A stretch of 64,000 bases of DNA from Streptomyces typhae (GCF_009755605.1 NZ_WPNZ01000030.1:1-64000); one strand, 5' to 3'; shown: positions 49,897 to 59,180, counted from the stretch's first letter. Numbers and translations: made by a program. Notes: a model not told the origin generated them from the letters alone.

Positions 49897-51408
49897 ATGA
49901 CCGTACGGCGAGTAATGGGCATCGAGACGGAGTACGGCATCTCCGTCCCCGGCCACCCCAACGCCAATGCCATGCTCACCTCGTCCCAGATCGTCAACGC
50001 CTACGCAGCGGCGATGCACCGGGCGCGACGCGCCCGCTGGGACTTCGAGGAGGAGAACCCGCTGCGGGACGCACGGGGATTCGACCTCGCCCGTGAAGCC
50101 GCCGACGCCAGCCAGCTCACGGACGAGGACATCGGCCTCGCCAACGTGATCCTCACCAACGGGGCGCGTCTCTACGTGGACCACGCGCACCCCGAGTACA
50201 GCGCGCCGGAGGTCACCAACCCCCGCGACGCCGTCCTCTGGGACAAGGCCGGCGAGCGGATCATGGCGGAGGCGGCGGAACGCGCGGCGGCGCTCCCCGG
50301 CGCCCAGCCCATCCACCTCTACAAGAACAACACCGACAACAAGGGCGCCTCCTACGGCACGCACGAGAACTACCTGATGAAGCGGGAGACCCCCTTCTCG
50401 GACATCGTGCGCCACCTCACGCCCTTCTTCGTCTCCCGCCAGGTCTTCTCCGGCGCCGGACGGGTCGGCATCGGCCAGGACGGCCACGAGCACGGCTTCC
50501 AGCTGAGCCAGCGCGCCGACTACTTCGAAGTCGAGGTCGGCCTGGAGACCACCCTCAAGCGGCCCATCATCAACACCCGCGACGAGCCCCACGCCGACGC
50601 CGAGAAGTACCGCCGGCTGCATGTGATCATCGGCGACGCGAACCTCTCGGAGATCTCCACCTATCTGAAGCTCGGCACCACCTCGCTGGTCCTCGCCATG
50701 ATCGAGGACGGCTTCATCGCGGTGGACCTGGCCGTGGACCAGCCCGTGCGCACCCTCCACCAGATCTCGCACGACGCGAGCCTGCAGCACCTGGTCACGC
50801 TGCGCAGCGGTCGCACCCTCACCGCCGTACAACTCCAGATGGAGTACTTCGAGCTGGCCCGCAAGTACGTCGAGGAGCGGTACGGCGCGGACGCGGACGA
50901 CCAGACCAAGGACGTCCTCACCCGCTGGGAGGACGTCCTCAACCGGCTCGAGAACAATCCGATGAGCCTCTCCGGCGAGCTGGACTGGGTCGCCAAGCGG
51001 GAGCTCATGGAGGGCTACCGCCGCCGTGACAGCCTCGACTGGGACGCGGCGCGCCTGCACCTGGTCGACCTTCAGTACGCGGACGTGCGCCCCGACAAGG
51101 GCCTCTACAACCGGCTCGCGGCCCGCGGCAAGATGAAGCGCCTGCTCGACGAGAGCGAGGTCGAGCGGGCCCGTACGAAGCCGCCCGAGGACACCCGGGC
51201 CTATTTCCGGGGCCGGTGCCTGGAGCAGTACGCCGATGACGTGGCGGCGGCCTCCTGGGACTCGGTCATCTTCGATCTGCCGGGGCGGGACTCGTTGCAG
51301 CGCGTGCCGACCCTGGAACCGCTTCGCGGAACGCGTAATCACGTCAAGGAACTGCTCGACCGTTGTCGTACGGCAGAGGATCTGGTCAGGGTGCTCTCCG
51401 GCGGCTGA
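49897..51408 (+). CDS. dop: Pup deamidase/depupylase
   Basis: 503 residues from ATG 49897 (AAGGAGG upstream). It deamidates the C-terminal Gln of Pup and removes Pup from proteins. PafA-like carboxylate-amine ligase fold: VMGIETEYGISVPGHPNANA, LYKNNTDNKGASYGTHENYL and RPIINTRDEPHADAEKYRRL. The Dop-specific loop region RARRARWDFEEENPLRD is present. It is 259 bases after arc, and a hairpin separates it from pup. Confidence 0.96.
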   Translation: MTVRRVMGIETEYGISVPGHPNANAMLTSSQIVNAYAAAMHRARRARWDFEEENPLRDARGFDLAREAADASQLTDEDIGLANVILTNGARLYVDHAHPEYSAPEVTNPRDAVLWDKAGERIMAEAAERAAALPGAQPIHLYKNNTDNKGASYGTHENYLMKRETPFSDIVRHLTPFFVSRQVFSGAGRVGIGQDGHEHGFQLSQRADYFEVEVGLETTLKRPIINTRDEPHADAEKYRRLHVIIGDANLSEISTYLKLGTTSLVLAMIEDGFIAVDLAVDQPVRTLHQISHDASLQHLVTLRSGRTLTAVQLQMEYFELARKYVEERYGADADDQTKDVLTRWEDVLNRLENNPMSLSGELDWVAKRELMEGYRRRDSLDWDAARLHLVDLQYADVRPDKGLYNRLAARGKMKRLLDESEVERARTKPPEDTRAYFRGRCLEQYADDVAAASWDSVIFDLPGRDSLQRVPTLEPLRGTRNHVKELLDRCRTAEDLVRVLSGG

Positions 51409-51450
51409 AAAGGCGGCTGAAGGAGCGGCGCCCGGGGAATCACAGAGGTG

Positions 51451-51480
51451 GGCCCCGCACGTTGCAGAAAGTGCGGGGCC
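51451..51480 (+). terminator. hairpin between dop and pup
   Basis: GGCCCCGCAC (51451-51460), ten-base loop, GTGCGGGGCC (51471-51480). It suggests that pup-prcB-prcA have their own promoter. Confidence 0.75.
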
Positions 51481-51541
51481 GATGTCGGACCCGGATTGTA
51501 GGGTCTGATCAAGAAACGTCGAACCGAGCGGGGTGAGGTAG

Positions 51542-51760
51542 ATGGCGACCAAGGACACCGGCGGCGGACAGCAGAAGGCGACGCGTTCCACCGAGGAGGT
51601 CGAGGAGCAGGCGCAGGACGCGCAGTCCTCGGAGGACCTCAAGGAACGCCAGGAGAAGCTGAGCGACGACGTGGACTCGGTGCTGGACGAGATCGACGAC
51701 GTTCTCGAGGAGAACGCAGAGGACTTCGTCCGTTCCTTCGTGCAAAAGGGCGGCCAGTAG
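51542..51760 (+). CDS. pup: prokaryotic ubiquitin-like protein Pup
   Basis: 72 residues from ATG 51542. Disordered, acidic, ending VRSFVQKGGQ: the C-terminal Gln needs deamidation by Dop before PafA can attach it to lysines. Coiled-coil-forming core (KERQEKLSDDVDSVLDEIDD) binds Arc. It carries the usual Lys near the end (VQKGGQ). Followed by prcB after 184 bases, within one transcription unit as far as can be seen. Confidence 0.97.
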   Translation: MATKDTGGGQQKATRSTEEVEEQAQDAQSSEDLKERQEKLSDDVDSVLDEIDDVLEENAEDFVRSFVQKGGQ

Positions 51761-51944
51761 CCGTTCCACCTTCGAACCCAAGGACGCACAGGGTATCGCC
51801 TCGCTCTGCACGCCGCACACGGCGGCTGCGGGGCGGGCGAGTCGACCCGTGACGTACTGTGCTTCAACTGCAATTCGGCCACCGGCACGTTGGGAGAACA
51901 TCCCGACCCTTCAGTCGGGCCACCCATTACCTGGAAGGAAACGC

Positions 51945-52790
51945 GTGGAAGCCAACACTCGTAGCACCGGGCGTCTGCCGGCTGCCTTCCTGACGCCCGG
52001 TTCGTCGTCCTTCATGGACTTCCTCTCCGAGCACCAGCCGGAAATGCTGCCCGGCAAGCGGCAGTTGCCGCCGACCCAGGGCGTGGTCGAGGCGCCGCAC
52101 GGCACCACCATCGTCGCGGTGACCTTCCCCGGCGGCGTGGTCCTCGCCGGTGACCGCCGGGCCACGATGGGCAATGTCATCGCGCAGCGCGACATCGAGA
52201 AGGTCTTCCCGGCCGACGAGTACTCCGCGGTGGGCATCGCCGGCACGGCGGGCCTCGCCGTGGAGATGGTCAAGCTCTTCCAGCTTGAGCTGGAGCACTT
52301 CGAGAAGGTCGAGGGGGCCACGCTCTCCCTGGAGGGCAAGGCCAACCGCCTGTCGACCATGATCCGGTCCAACCTGGGCATGGCGATGCAGGGCCTGGCG
52401 GTCGTACCGCTCTTCGCGGGGTACGACGTGGACCGCGCCAAGGGCCGCATCTTCTCGTACGACGTCACGGGCGGCCGCAGCGAGGAGCAGGGCTTCGCGG
52501 CGACCGGCTCCGGCTCGGTCTTCGCCCGCGGGGCGATGAAGAAGCTGTTCCGCGCCGATCTGACGGAGGAGCAGGCGACGACGCTCGTCGTGCAGGCGCT
52601 GTACGACGCCGCGGACGACGACTCGGCGACGGGTGGCCCGGATGTCGCCCGGCGCATCTATCCGATCGTGACAGTGATCTCCGAGGAGGGATTCCGGAGG
52701 CTGGCGGAGGAGGAGACCTCCGAGATCGCGCGCTCGATTCTGGCGCGCCGTCTTGAGCAGCCGGACGGCCCCCGGGCCGCGCTGCTCTGA
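51945..52790 (+). CDS. prcB: 20S proteasome beta subunit
   Basis: 281 residues from GTG 51945 (GGAAGG upstream). Propeptide of 53 residues ends in HG before catalytic Thr54 in APHGTTIVAVTFPGGVVLA. DRRATMGNVI and GYDVDRAKGRIF belong to the fold. It forms the inner rings of the core and needs autocatalytic removal of the propeptide. prcA follows after 48 bases. Confidence 0.97.
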   Translation: MEANTRSTGRLPAAFLTPGSSSFMDFLSEHQPEMLPGKRQLPPTQGVVEAPHGTTIVAVTFPGGVVLAGDRRATMGNVIAQRDIEKVFPADEYSAVGIAGTAGLAVEMVKLFQLELEHFEKVEGATLSLEGKANRLSTMIRSNLGMAMQGLAVVPLFAGYDVDRAKGRIFSYDVTGGRSEEQGFAATGSGSVFARGAMKKLFRADLTEEQATTLVVQALYDAADDDSATGGPDVARRIYPIVTVISEEGFRRLAEEETSEIARSILARRLEQPDGPRAALL

Positions 52791-52838
52791 ATGCCCCGTT
52801 GTTGTTGTGAATTTTTGACAGAAAGGGACGGATAGCCG

Positions 52839-53657
52839 GTGTCGACGCCGTTCTATGTCTCACCCCAGCAGGCCATGGCCGACCGGGCGGAATACGCCCG
52901 CAAGGGCATCGCCCGCGGTCGCAGTCTGGTCGTGCTGCAGTACGCCGATGGCATTGTGTTCGTCGGTGAGAACCCGTCCCGCGCGCTGCACAAGTTCAGC
53001 GAGATCTATGACCGGATCGGCTTCGCCGCGGCCGGTAAGTACAACGAGTACGAGAACCTCCGCATCGGCGGCGTCAGGTACGCCGACCTGCGTGGTTACA
53101 CATATGACCGCGACGATGTGACGGCCCGCGGCCTGGCGAACGTGTACGCGCAGACGCTGGGCACCATTTTTTCCAGCAATGCCGAGAAGCCCTATGAGGT
53201 CGAGCTGGTCGTGGCGGAGGTCGGCACGACCCCCGACGGCGACCAGATCTACCGGCTGCCGCACGACGGCTCGATCGTGGACGAGCACGGCTCGGTCGCG
53301 GTGGGCGGCAACGCCGAGCAGATCAGCACCTATCTCGATCAGCGCCATCAGGACGGCATGACCCTCGCCGAGGCGCTGAAGCTCGCGGTGCAGGCGCTCT
53401 CGCGGGACACCAACGGCAGCGAGCGGGAGATCCCCGCCGAGCGCCTGGAGGTGGCGGTCCTCGACCGTACGAGGCCGCAGCAGCGCAAGTTCAAGCGGAT
53501 CGTGGGCCGGCAACTGGAGCGGCTGCTCGGCGGCGACGGCGCGGCCGACACGGCGGCCGACTCCGACGACGAGGCCGAGGCCGAGGCCGATTCGGGCACG
53601 GACGCGACGGACTCGACCGGCTCGACGGGCTCGACGGATTCGTCCGAAGAGTCCTAG
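52839..53657 (+). CDS. prcA: 20S proteasome alpha subunit
   Basis: 272 residues from GTG 52839 (AAGGGACGG upstream). N-terminal gate helix STPFYVSPQQAMADRAEYAR, then the alpha-type fold (GENPSRALHKFSEIYDRIGF, LRGYTYDRDDVTARGLANVY). It lacks a catalytic Thr. The last about 40 residues are Asp/Glu/Ser/Thr (EAEAEADSGTDATDSTG), longer than in some orthologues and probably disordered. It forms the outer gating rings. Confidence 0.96.
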   Translation: MSTPFYVSPQQAMADRAEYARKGIARGRSLVVLQYADGIVFVGENPSRALHKFSEIYDRIGFAAAGKYNEYENLRIGGVRYADLRGYTYDRDDVTARGLANVYAQTLGTIFSSNAEKPYEVELVVAEVGTTPDGDQIYRLPHDGSIVDEHGSVAVGGNAEQISTYLDQRHQDGMTLAEALKLAVQALSRDTNGSEREIPAERLEVAVLDRTRPQQRKFKRIVGRQLERLLGGDGAADTAADSDDEAEAEADSGTDATDSTGSTGSTDSSEES

Positions 53658-53732
53658 CCCCGCAGTGGTCGTGGCCGCACCGCGGCGGACATGACACAGC
53701 GGACATGACACGAGGGCCCCGGGCCCCGGCCT

Positions 53733-54767
53733 TCAGCGCCGGGGCCCGGGGCCCTGCGCCGTGGAGCCGCGGACGACCAGGCGCACGGGCAGCGGCCGGG
53801 GCTCGGGCGTGCGGCCGTCGAGGACGGCGATGAGGGTGTCCATGCCCTGCTCGCCGAAGCGTTCGGCGGGCAGGGCCACGGTGGTCAGCTCCGGTTCGAC
53901 GGCGGTGGCCAGGGTGAGGTCGTCGAAGCCGGTGACGCTGAGGTCGTCGGGCACGTGCAGACCGAGGCGGCGCGCGGCCTTGCAGGCGCCCGCGGCGAGC
54001 ACGTCGTCGTCACAGATGACGGCCGTGGGCCGCGCGCCGGAAGCCGTCAGAGCGGCCTCCGCGGCCGTACGGGCGGCGTCTACGGCGAGTGCGGCCCGCG
54101 CGGTGGTCAACCGCGCGCCGGTGCCGTGCAGCGCGCTTCGCAGGGCGTCACGGCGGACGTCGAAGGTCCAGGAGCTGATGTCCGCGGCGAGGTGCAGGAC
54201 GTCGCGGTGGCCGAGCGCGAGCAGGTGCTCGGCGGCCAGGCGCATGCCCTGGGCGATGTCGAGGTTGACGGTGGCGGCCCCGAGGCTGTGGGCGGGGTCG
54301 CTGTCCAGCATGACCAGGGGGAGTTCGTCGCCGCGGATGGCGGCGAGCGCCTCGGAGGCCATGGAGGACGCGAGGACGCCGTCGAGCGAGGCGCGCGCCG
54401 AGTCGAAGGGGTCGCGGGCCGGTGCGGTGACGTCCGGCGCGGGGTAGAGGACGACGCCGAAGCCGTGCCGGGCGGCGACCCGGGCCGCGCCGGTGTGCAC
54501 GCGCGCGAAGAACTCGTTGGTGAGGGCGGGCACGACGAGCAGGGCGGTGCGGGTGCGGCCGAGACGGAGGTTGCGGGCGGCCAGATTCGGGCGGTAGCCG
54601 AGATCCCGGGCGGCGGCACGGACACGCTCGGCGGTCGGCTCGGCCACGCGGCCCTGCCACTTTCCGCCGAGCACGAGCGAGACCGTGGCCTGGGACACGC
54701 CCGCGGCGCGGGCGACGTCGCGGCTGGTCGGACGGGGTGCCGCGGTGTCGTGCCGGGATCCGGCCAC
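53733..54767 (-). CDS. LacI-family transcriptional regulator
   Basis: 344 residues from GTG 54767 (AGGAGGCGTCC upstream). N-terminal HTH TSRDVARAAGVSQATVSLVL with GYRPNLAARNLR, then a periplasmic-binding-like effector domain (MDTLIAVLDGR, VTGFDDLTLATAVEPELTTV). It usually responds to a sugar. Divergent from an MFS gene, with a perfect 29-bp inverted repeat in between, so it should repress that gene and itself. It interrupts the proteasome block between prcA and pafA, which I recall as the same in other Streptomyces. Confidence 0.92.
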   Translation of the reverse strand: MAGSRHDTAAPRPTSRDVARAAGVSQATVSLVLGGKWQGRVAEPTAERVRAAARDLGYRPNLAARNLRLGRTRTALLVVPALTNEFFARVHTGAARVAARHGFGVVLYPAPDVTAPARDPFDSARASLDGVLASSMASEALAAIRGDELPLVMLDSDPAHSLGAATVNLDIAQGMRLAAEHLLALGHRDVLHLAADISSWTFDVRRDALRSALHGTGARLTTARAALAVDAARTAAEAALTASGARPTAVICDDDVLAAGACKAARRLGLHVPDDLSVTGFDDLTLATAVEPELTTVALPAERFGEQGMDTLIAVLDGRTPEPRPLPVRLVVRGSTAQGPGPRR

Positions 54768-54847
54768 GGACGCCTCCTGGTCGCTGCGTGGCTGTCCTGC
54801 GGACGGGGGAGTCGCTCCGTCCTGTGGACTGGTGAACAGCGCACATG

Positions 54848-54876
54848 GTACGTATGACCCGCGAAGTTATACGTAC
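54848..54876. promoter_or_regulatory. LacI-type operator between the lacI-family and MFS genes
   Basis: GTACGTAT-13 bases-ATACGTAC, a perfect 8+8 inverted repeat in the 156-base divergent gap. It lies 48 bases upstream of the MFS start and about 80 upstream of the regulator start. Confidence 0.72.
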
Positions 54877-54923
54877 AACGTGAGGCGCTGCGGCGCGCGG
54901 GCGGGGCGGGAAGAGGCTCACTG

Positions 54924-56183
54924 ATGGCTTCCGGATACGGCGACATCCTGCGGGCGCGGTACGCCACGCGCCTGCTCGCGGGCACCCTCGTGGGCCGCCT
55001 TCCGAACGCGACGGCGGCGATCGGCATCGTGCTGTTCGTCCGCGCGGAAGGCGGTTCCTACAGCCTCGCCGGCGCGCTCGCGGCGGTGTACGGGGTGGCG
55101 ACCGCCATCGGCCAGCCGCTGCTCGGCCGCCTCGTCGACCTCCACGGCCAGCCCCGGGTGATGCTCCCGGCGGCGGTCGTCTCGGCGCTCGGCATGGCGG
55201 CGTTCGCGTGCACGGGGCCCGACACCCTCGGCGTCGCCTACGCGGCGATGGCGGTGGCCGGTCTGTTCACCCCGCCCCTGGAAGGCGGCCTGCGCGCGCT
55301 GTGGTCCGACGTGCTCCACAAGGAGGAGCAGGTCCACACGGCGTACGCGATGGACGCCGTGGCCCAGGAGGTCATGTTCACCGTCGGGCCGCTGCTCGTG
55401 ACGGGCCTGGTGTCGCTGTGGTCGGCCTCGGCCGCGCTGCTCGTGGTGAACGTCATCGGTGTGCTCGGGGCACTGTCCGTCGTGGTGTCGCGGCCCTCGC
55501 GCGCGTGGCGCTCGGCGCCCCGCGAGGCGCACTGGCTCGGCGCGCTGCGCTCCCCGGGCCTGCTCGCGCTCCTCGGCGCCTTCCTGTTCGTCGGGACGGC
55601 GCTCGGTGCCATCACGGTGGCCGGGGTCTCGTACGCGGACGGGCACGGCGGTGACGGGGTGTACGGCTGGATGATGGCGGGACTGGGGCTCGGCGCGCTC
55701 GTGGGCGGGACGGTCTACGGGGCGCGGCAGTGGAGCGGGGCGCCGGAGCGCCGCCTCCTGGTGCTCGTCGCGCTGCTCGCGGTCTGCTACGTGCCGTTGG
55801 TGCTCACGCCGGGAGCGGCGGGCATGGTGGCGCTGACGGCGCTCGCGGGGGTCTTCCTGGCGCCCGCGCTCGCGTGCGCCTTCATCGTGGTCGACCGGCA
55901 CGCGCCGCGCGGCACGGTGACGGAGGCGTTCTCCTGGCTGGTGACGACGTTCACGGTGGGCACGTCGGTGGGCACGGCGGCGGGCGGCCCCGTCGTCGAG
56001 CGGGGCGGCACGGCGTGGGGGTTCGCCGTTCCGGGGTTCGCCGGGGGTGCCGCGCTGCTCGTGTTGGTGTGCACGGCGCGGGTGTTCGCTCCGCCGCAGG
56101 TGGGCGCGGTCGTTGCGGCTTCATCGGAAAATGATCGAAACGGTGCTGCCGAACCCGGTTTCAGTGCGGGGCATCGGGCGTAA
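54924..56183 (+). CDS. MFS transporter
   Basis: 419 residues from ATG 54924. Twelve predicted membrane helices (for example FVRAEGGSYSLAGALAAVYG, LGALRSPGLLALLGAFLFVG). A central cytoplasmic loop (RPSRAWRSAPREAHW) is present and there is no MFS signature beyond GRLVDLHGQPRVML (between helices 2 and 3). Controlled by the divergent LacI-type regulator. The substrate is unknown, likely a small carbohydrate or related metabolite. Its stop lies nine bases before pafA, so read-through into pafA is possible. Confidence 0.88.
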   Translation: MASGYGDILRARYATRLLAGTLVGRLPNATAAIGIVLFVRAEGGSYSLAGALAAVYGVATAIGQPLLGRLVDLHGQPRVMLPAAVVSALGMAAFACTGPDTLGVAYAAMAVAGLFTPPLEGGLRALWSDVLHKEEQVHTAYAMDAVAQEVMFTVGPLLVTGLVSLWSASAALLVVNVIGVLGALSVVVSRPSRAWRSAPREAHWLGALRSPGLLALLGAFLFVGTALGAITVAGVSYADGHGGDGVYGWMMAGLGLGALVGGTVYGARQWSGAPERRLLVLVALLAVCYVPLVLTPGAAGMVALTALAGVFLAPALACAFIVVDRHAPRGTVTEAFSWLVTTFTVGTSVGTAAGGPVVERGGTAWGFAVPGFAGGAALLVLVCTARVFAPPQVGAVVAASSENDRNGAAEPGFSAGHRA

Positions 56184-56192
56184 TGTTCAGTC

Positions 56193-57554
56193 ATGGACCG
56201 CCGCATTTTCGGGCTGGAGAACGAGTACGGCGTCACGTGCACGTTCAGGGGACAGCGCCGTCTGTCGCCTGACGAAGTGGCGCGCTACCTCTTCCGCCGT
56301 GTTGTGTCATGGGGCCGCAGCAGCAACGTCTTTCTGCGGAACGGCGCCCGCCTGTATCTCGACGTGGGCTCACACCCGGAATACGCGACCCCCGAGTGTG
56401 ACAACGTGACCGAGCTGGTCACCCACGACAAGGCCGGCGAGCGCATTCTGGAAGGCCTGCTCGTCGACGCCGAACGCCGCCTGCACGAGGAGGGAATCGC
56501 GGGCGACGTCTATCTCTTCAAGAACAACACCGACTCGGCGGGAAACTCCTATGGTTGCCACGAGAACTATCTCGTGGCCCGGCACGGAGAGTTCTCCCGT
56601 CTCGCGGACATCCTCATTCCGTTCCTCGTCACCCGGCAGCTGCTGTGCGGTGCGGGCAAGGTGCTCCAGACCCCCCGGGGCGCGGTGTACTGCGTGAGCC
56701 AGCGCGCCGAGCACATCTGGGAGGGTGTCTCGTCCGCGACGACCCGTTCGCGCCCGATCATCAATACGCGTGACGAGCCGCACGCGGACGCCGAGCGCTA
56801 CCGCCGACTGCATGTGATCGTCGGTGACTCGAACATGTCCGAGACGACCATGCTCCTGAAGGTGGGCGCGACCGATCTCGTTCTGCGGATGATCGAAGCG
56901 GGTACGGTCATGCGCGATCTGACGCTGGAGAACCCGATCCGGGCCATCCGCGAGGTCAGCCACGACACCACGGGCCGCCGCAAGGTCCGCCTGGCCAGCG
57001 GCCGCGAGGCCTCCGCCCTCGAGGTCCAGCGCGAGTACTACGAGAAGGCCGTGGACTTCGTGGACCGCCGCGGCATCCGCACCGGCACCGTGGAGCGGGT
57101 CCTGGAACTCTGGGGCCGCACCCTCGACTCCATCGAGTCCGAGGACCTGGACCGCATCGCCACCGAGATCGACTGGGTGATGAAGTACAAGCTCATCGAG
57201 CGGTACCGCGCCAAGAACAATATGACGATGTCGCACCCGAGGGTCGCCCAGATAGACCTCGCCTACCACGACATCCACCGCCGCCGCGGCCTGTACTACC
57301 TGCTGGAGAAGAAGGGCCAAGCCGCGCGGATCTGCAACGACTTGAAGATCTTCGAGGGCAAGTCGGTGCCGCCGCAGACCACCCGGGCCCGGCTGCGCGG
57401 CGACTTCATCCGCCGCGCCCAGGAGCAGCGCAGGGACTTCACGGTGGACTGGGTGCACCTGAAGCTCAACGACCAGGCACAGCGCACGGTGTTGTGCAAG
57501 GACCCGTTCCGCTCCGTCGACGACCGGGTGGAGAAGCTCATCGCCGGAATGTGA
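56193..57554 (+). CDS. pafA: Pup-protein ligase
   Basis: 453 residues from ATG 56193. It attaches deamidated Pup to substrate lysines with ATP. Glutamine-synthetase-like fold: FGLENEYGVTCTFRG (Glu metal ligand), NGARLYLDVGSHPEYATPEC, FKNNTDSAGNSYGCHENYLV, and RPIINTRDEPHADAERYRRL. Related to Dop but lacks the Dop loop. Nine bases after the MFS stop, apart from the other proteasome genes. Confidence 0.97.
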   Translation: MDRRIFGLENEYGVTCTFRGQRRLSPDEVARYLFRRVVSWGRSSNVFLRNGARLYLDVGSHPEYATPECDNVTELVTHDKAGERILEGLLVDAERRLHEEGIAGDVYLFKNNTDSAGNSYGCHENYLVARHGEFSRLADILIPFLVTRQLLCGAGKVLQTPRGAVYCVSQRAEHIWEGVSSATTRSRPIINTRDEPHADAERYRRLHVIVGDSNMSETTMLLKVGATDLVLRMIEAGTVMRDLTLENPIRAIREVSHDTTGRRKVRLASGREASALEVQREYYEKAVDFVDRRGIRTGTVERVLELWGRTLDSIESEDLDRIATEIDWVMKYKLIERYRAKNNMTMSHPRVAQIDLAYHDIHRRRGLYYLLEKKGQAARICNDLKIFEGKSVPPQTTRARLRGDFIRRAQEQRRDFTVDWVHLKLNDQAQRTVLCKDPFRSVDDRVEKLIAGM

Positions 57555-57738
57555 CCGGCGCCGCGCCGCCGGGGGACCGACGGGACACCGCCGGGACACG
57601 GGTCCGTGGCCACTGGGACGCCGGGACGTTGTGGGAACGCAACGCGGGGCGCCGTACGTTCCTCGTACGGCGCCCTTCTCACTGCGTAGAGTTGCGCGCA
57701 CGCCAACCCACAAGATCGATCGATACGAGGCCCCCACC

Positions 57739-58734
57739 GTGCGCCGACGCTCACTTCTCCTGGCCGTTCCGGCCGGCCTGCTGACCCTGGCCGGATGCGG
57801 CGACGACGACAAGTCCGACAAGTCGAAGGCCAAGGACAGCCCGTCCCCGTCGAACTCCACGCCGCCGAAGGCGAAGGTCGTCGACGGTCCGGTGCCCGAT
57901 GTGACCAAGGGCACCAAGTTCGGCGAGAAGCCGACGGTCGCCAAGGGCTCCGGCAAGCCGTCGTCCGACCTCGCGGTCAAGACCCTCATCGCCGGCAAGG
58001 GCGTCGAGGTGGCCAAGGGCGACTATCTCCAGGCCCACTACCTCGGCCAGATCTGGGACTCGGCCAAGGTCTTCGACAACTCCTACGACCGCAAGGCGCC
58101 GACGATCTTCCCCATCGGTGTCGGCCAGGTCATCCCCGGCTGGGACCAGGGCCTCGTCGGCAAGAAGGTCGACAGCCGCGTCGAGCTCGCCATCCCCCCG
58201 GAGCTGGGGTACGGCAAGCAGGGCAACAAGCAGGCGGGCATCAAGGGCACCGACACCCTGGTCTTCGTCGTCGACATCGTGAACACGTACAGCACCAAGA
58301 GCTCCGCCAAGGGCAAGGAAGTCGCCCAGGACAACATGGACCTGCCGAAGATCGGGACGAACACCGACGGCAAGGCGCCCAAGATCGACGTGCCCAAGAA
58401 GGACGCCCCCAAGAAGGTCGTCGGGAGCTACGTCATCGAGGGCGACGGCGACGAGGTCAAGGCCAGCGACACGCTGCTCTGCCAGTACAAGGGCGTGCTC
58501 TGGGCCGACGGCAAGGACTTCGACTCCTCGTACAAGAGCGGCCAGCTCGCGCAGTTCTCCCTCGCGCAGGTCATTCCTGGCTGGCGCGAGGGCCTGACCG
58601 GCAAGAAGGTCGGCAGCCGCGTCCTGGTCGTGGTGCCGCCGAAGCAGGGCTACGGCGACAAGCCGCCGCAGGGCAGCTCCATCAAGAAGGACTCCACGCT
58701 GGTCTTCTCCGTGGACATCCTCGCCAAGATGTGA
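57739..58734 (+). CDS. FKBP-type peptidyl-prolyl isomerase lipoprotein, two domains
   Basis: 331 residues from GTG 57739. Lipobox LTLAGCGDD (Tat-like basic start RRRSLLL). Two FKBP domains: about 75-195 (GDYLQAHYLGQIWDSAKVFD, GVGQVIPGWDQGLVGKKV) and 230-331 (CQYKGVLWADGKDFDSSYKS, LAQVIPGWREGLTGKKVGSR). The domains have lost some of the aromatic pocket residues but keep VIPGW. Outer-membrane-side chaperone, tethered by lipid. Precedes a single-domain cytosolic FKBP. Confidence 0.92.
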   Translation: MRRRSLLLAVPAGLLTLAGCGDDDKSDKSKAKDSPSPSNSTPPKAKVVDGPVPDVTKGTKFGEKPTVAKGSGKPSSDLAVKTLIAGKGVEVAKGDYLQAHYLGQIWDSAKVFDNSYDRKAPTIFPIGVGQVIPGWDQGLVGKKVDSRVELAIPPELGYGKQGNKQAGIKGTDTLVFVVDIVNTYSTKSSAKGKEVAQDNMDLPKIGTNTDGKAPKIDVPKKDAPKKVVGSYVIEGDGDEVKASDTLLCQYKGVLWADGKDFDSSYKSGQLAQFSLAQVIPGWREGLTGKKVGSRVLVVVPPKQGYGDKPPQGSSIKKDSTLVFSVDILAKM

Positions 58735-58798
58735 TCATCGGCGGGTCGGATGGCAGACTGTCCCGGTTGCCCCTCACGTACATGAGCAGGAGTTTTTC

Positions 58799-59173
58799 GT
58801 GAACATCGACAAGCCCGAGATCGACTTCCCCGAGGGCGAGGCGCCCACGGAGCTCCAGATCGACGAGATCTGGGAAGGCGACGGCGCGGTGGCCAAGGCG
58901 GGCGACTTCGTCAAGGTCCACTACGTGGGAGTGTCCTTCTCCACCGGCGAGGAGTTCGACGCCTCCTGGAACCGCGGCAACCCGCTGGAGTTCCAGCTGG
59001 GCGCCGGCCAGGTCATCGCCGGCTGGGACCAGGGCGTCCAGGGCATGAAGGTCGGCGGCCGTCGCAAGCTGACCATCCCGGCGCACCTCGCGTACGGCGA
59101 CCGCGGCGCCGGTGGCGGCCGCATCGCCCCGGGCGAGACCCTGATCTTCGTCTGCGACCTGGTCTCGGTCTGA
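58799..59173 (+). CDS. FKBP-type peptidyl-prolyl cis-trans isomerase, cytosolic
   Basis: 124 residues from GTG 58799 (AGGAG nine bases upstream). One FKBP domain with the full pocket: VKVHYVGVSFSTGEEFDASW, GAGQVIAGWDQGVQGMKVGG, IPAHLAYGDRGAG. No signal peptide. Rotates Xaa-Pro bonds during folding. Follows the lipoprotein isomerase by 64 bases. The 33-bp repeats begin eight bases after the stop. Confidence 0.93.
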   Translation: MNIDKPEIDFPEGEAPTELQIDEIWEGDGAVAKAGDFVKVHYVGVSFSTGEEFDASWNRGNPLEFQLGAGQVIAGWDQGVQGMKVGGRRKLTIPAHLAYGDRGAGGGRIAPGETLIFVCDLVSV

Positions 59174-59180
59174 CGCACCT

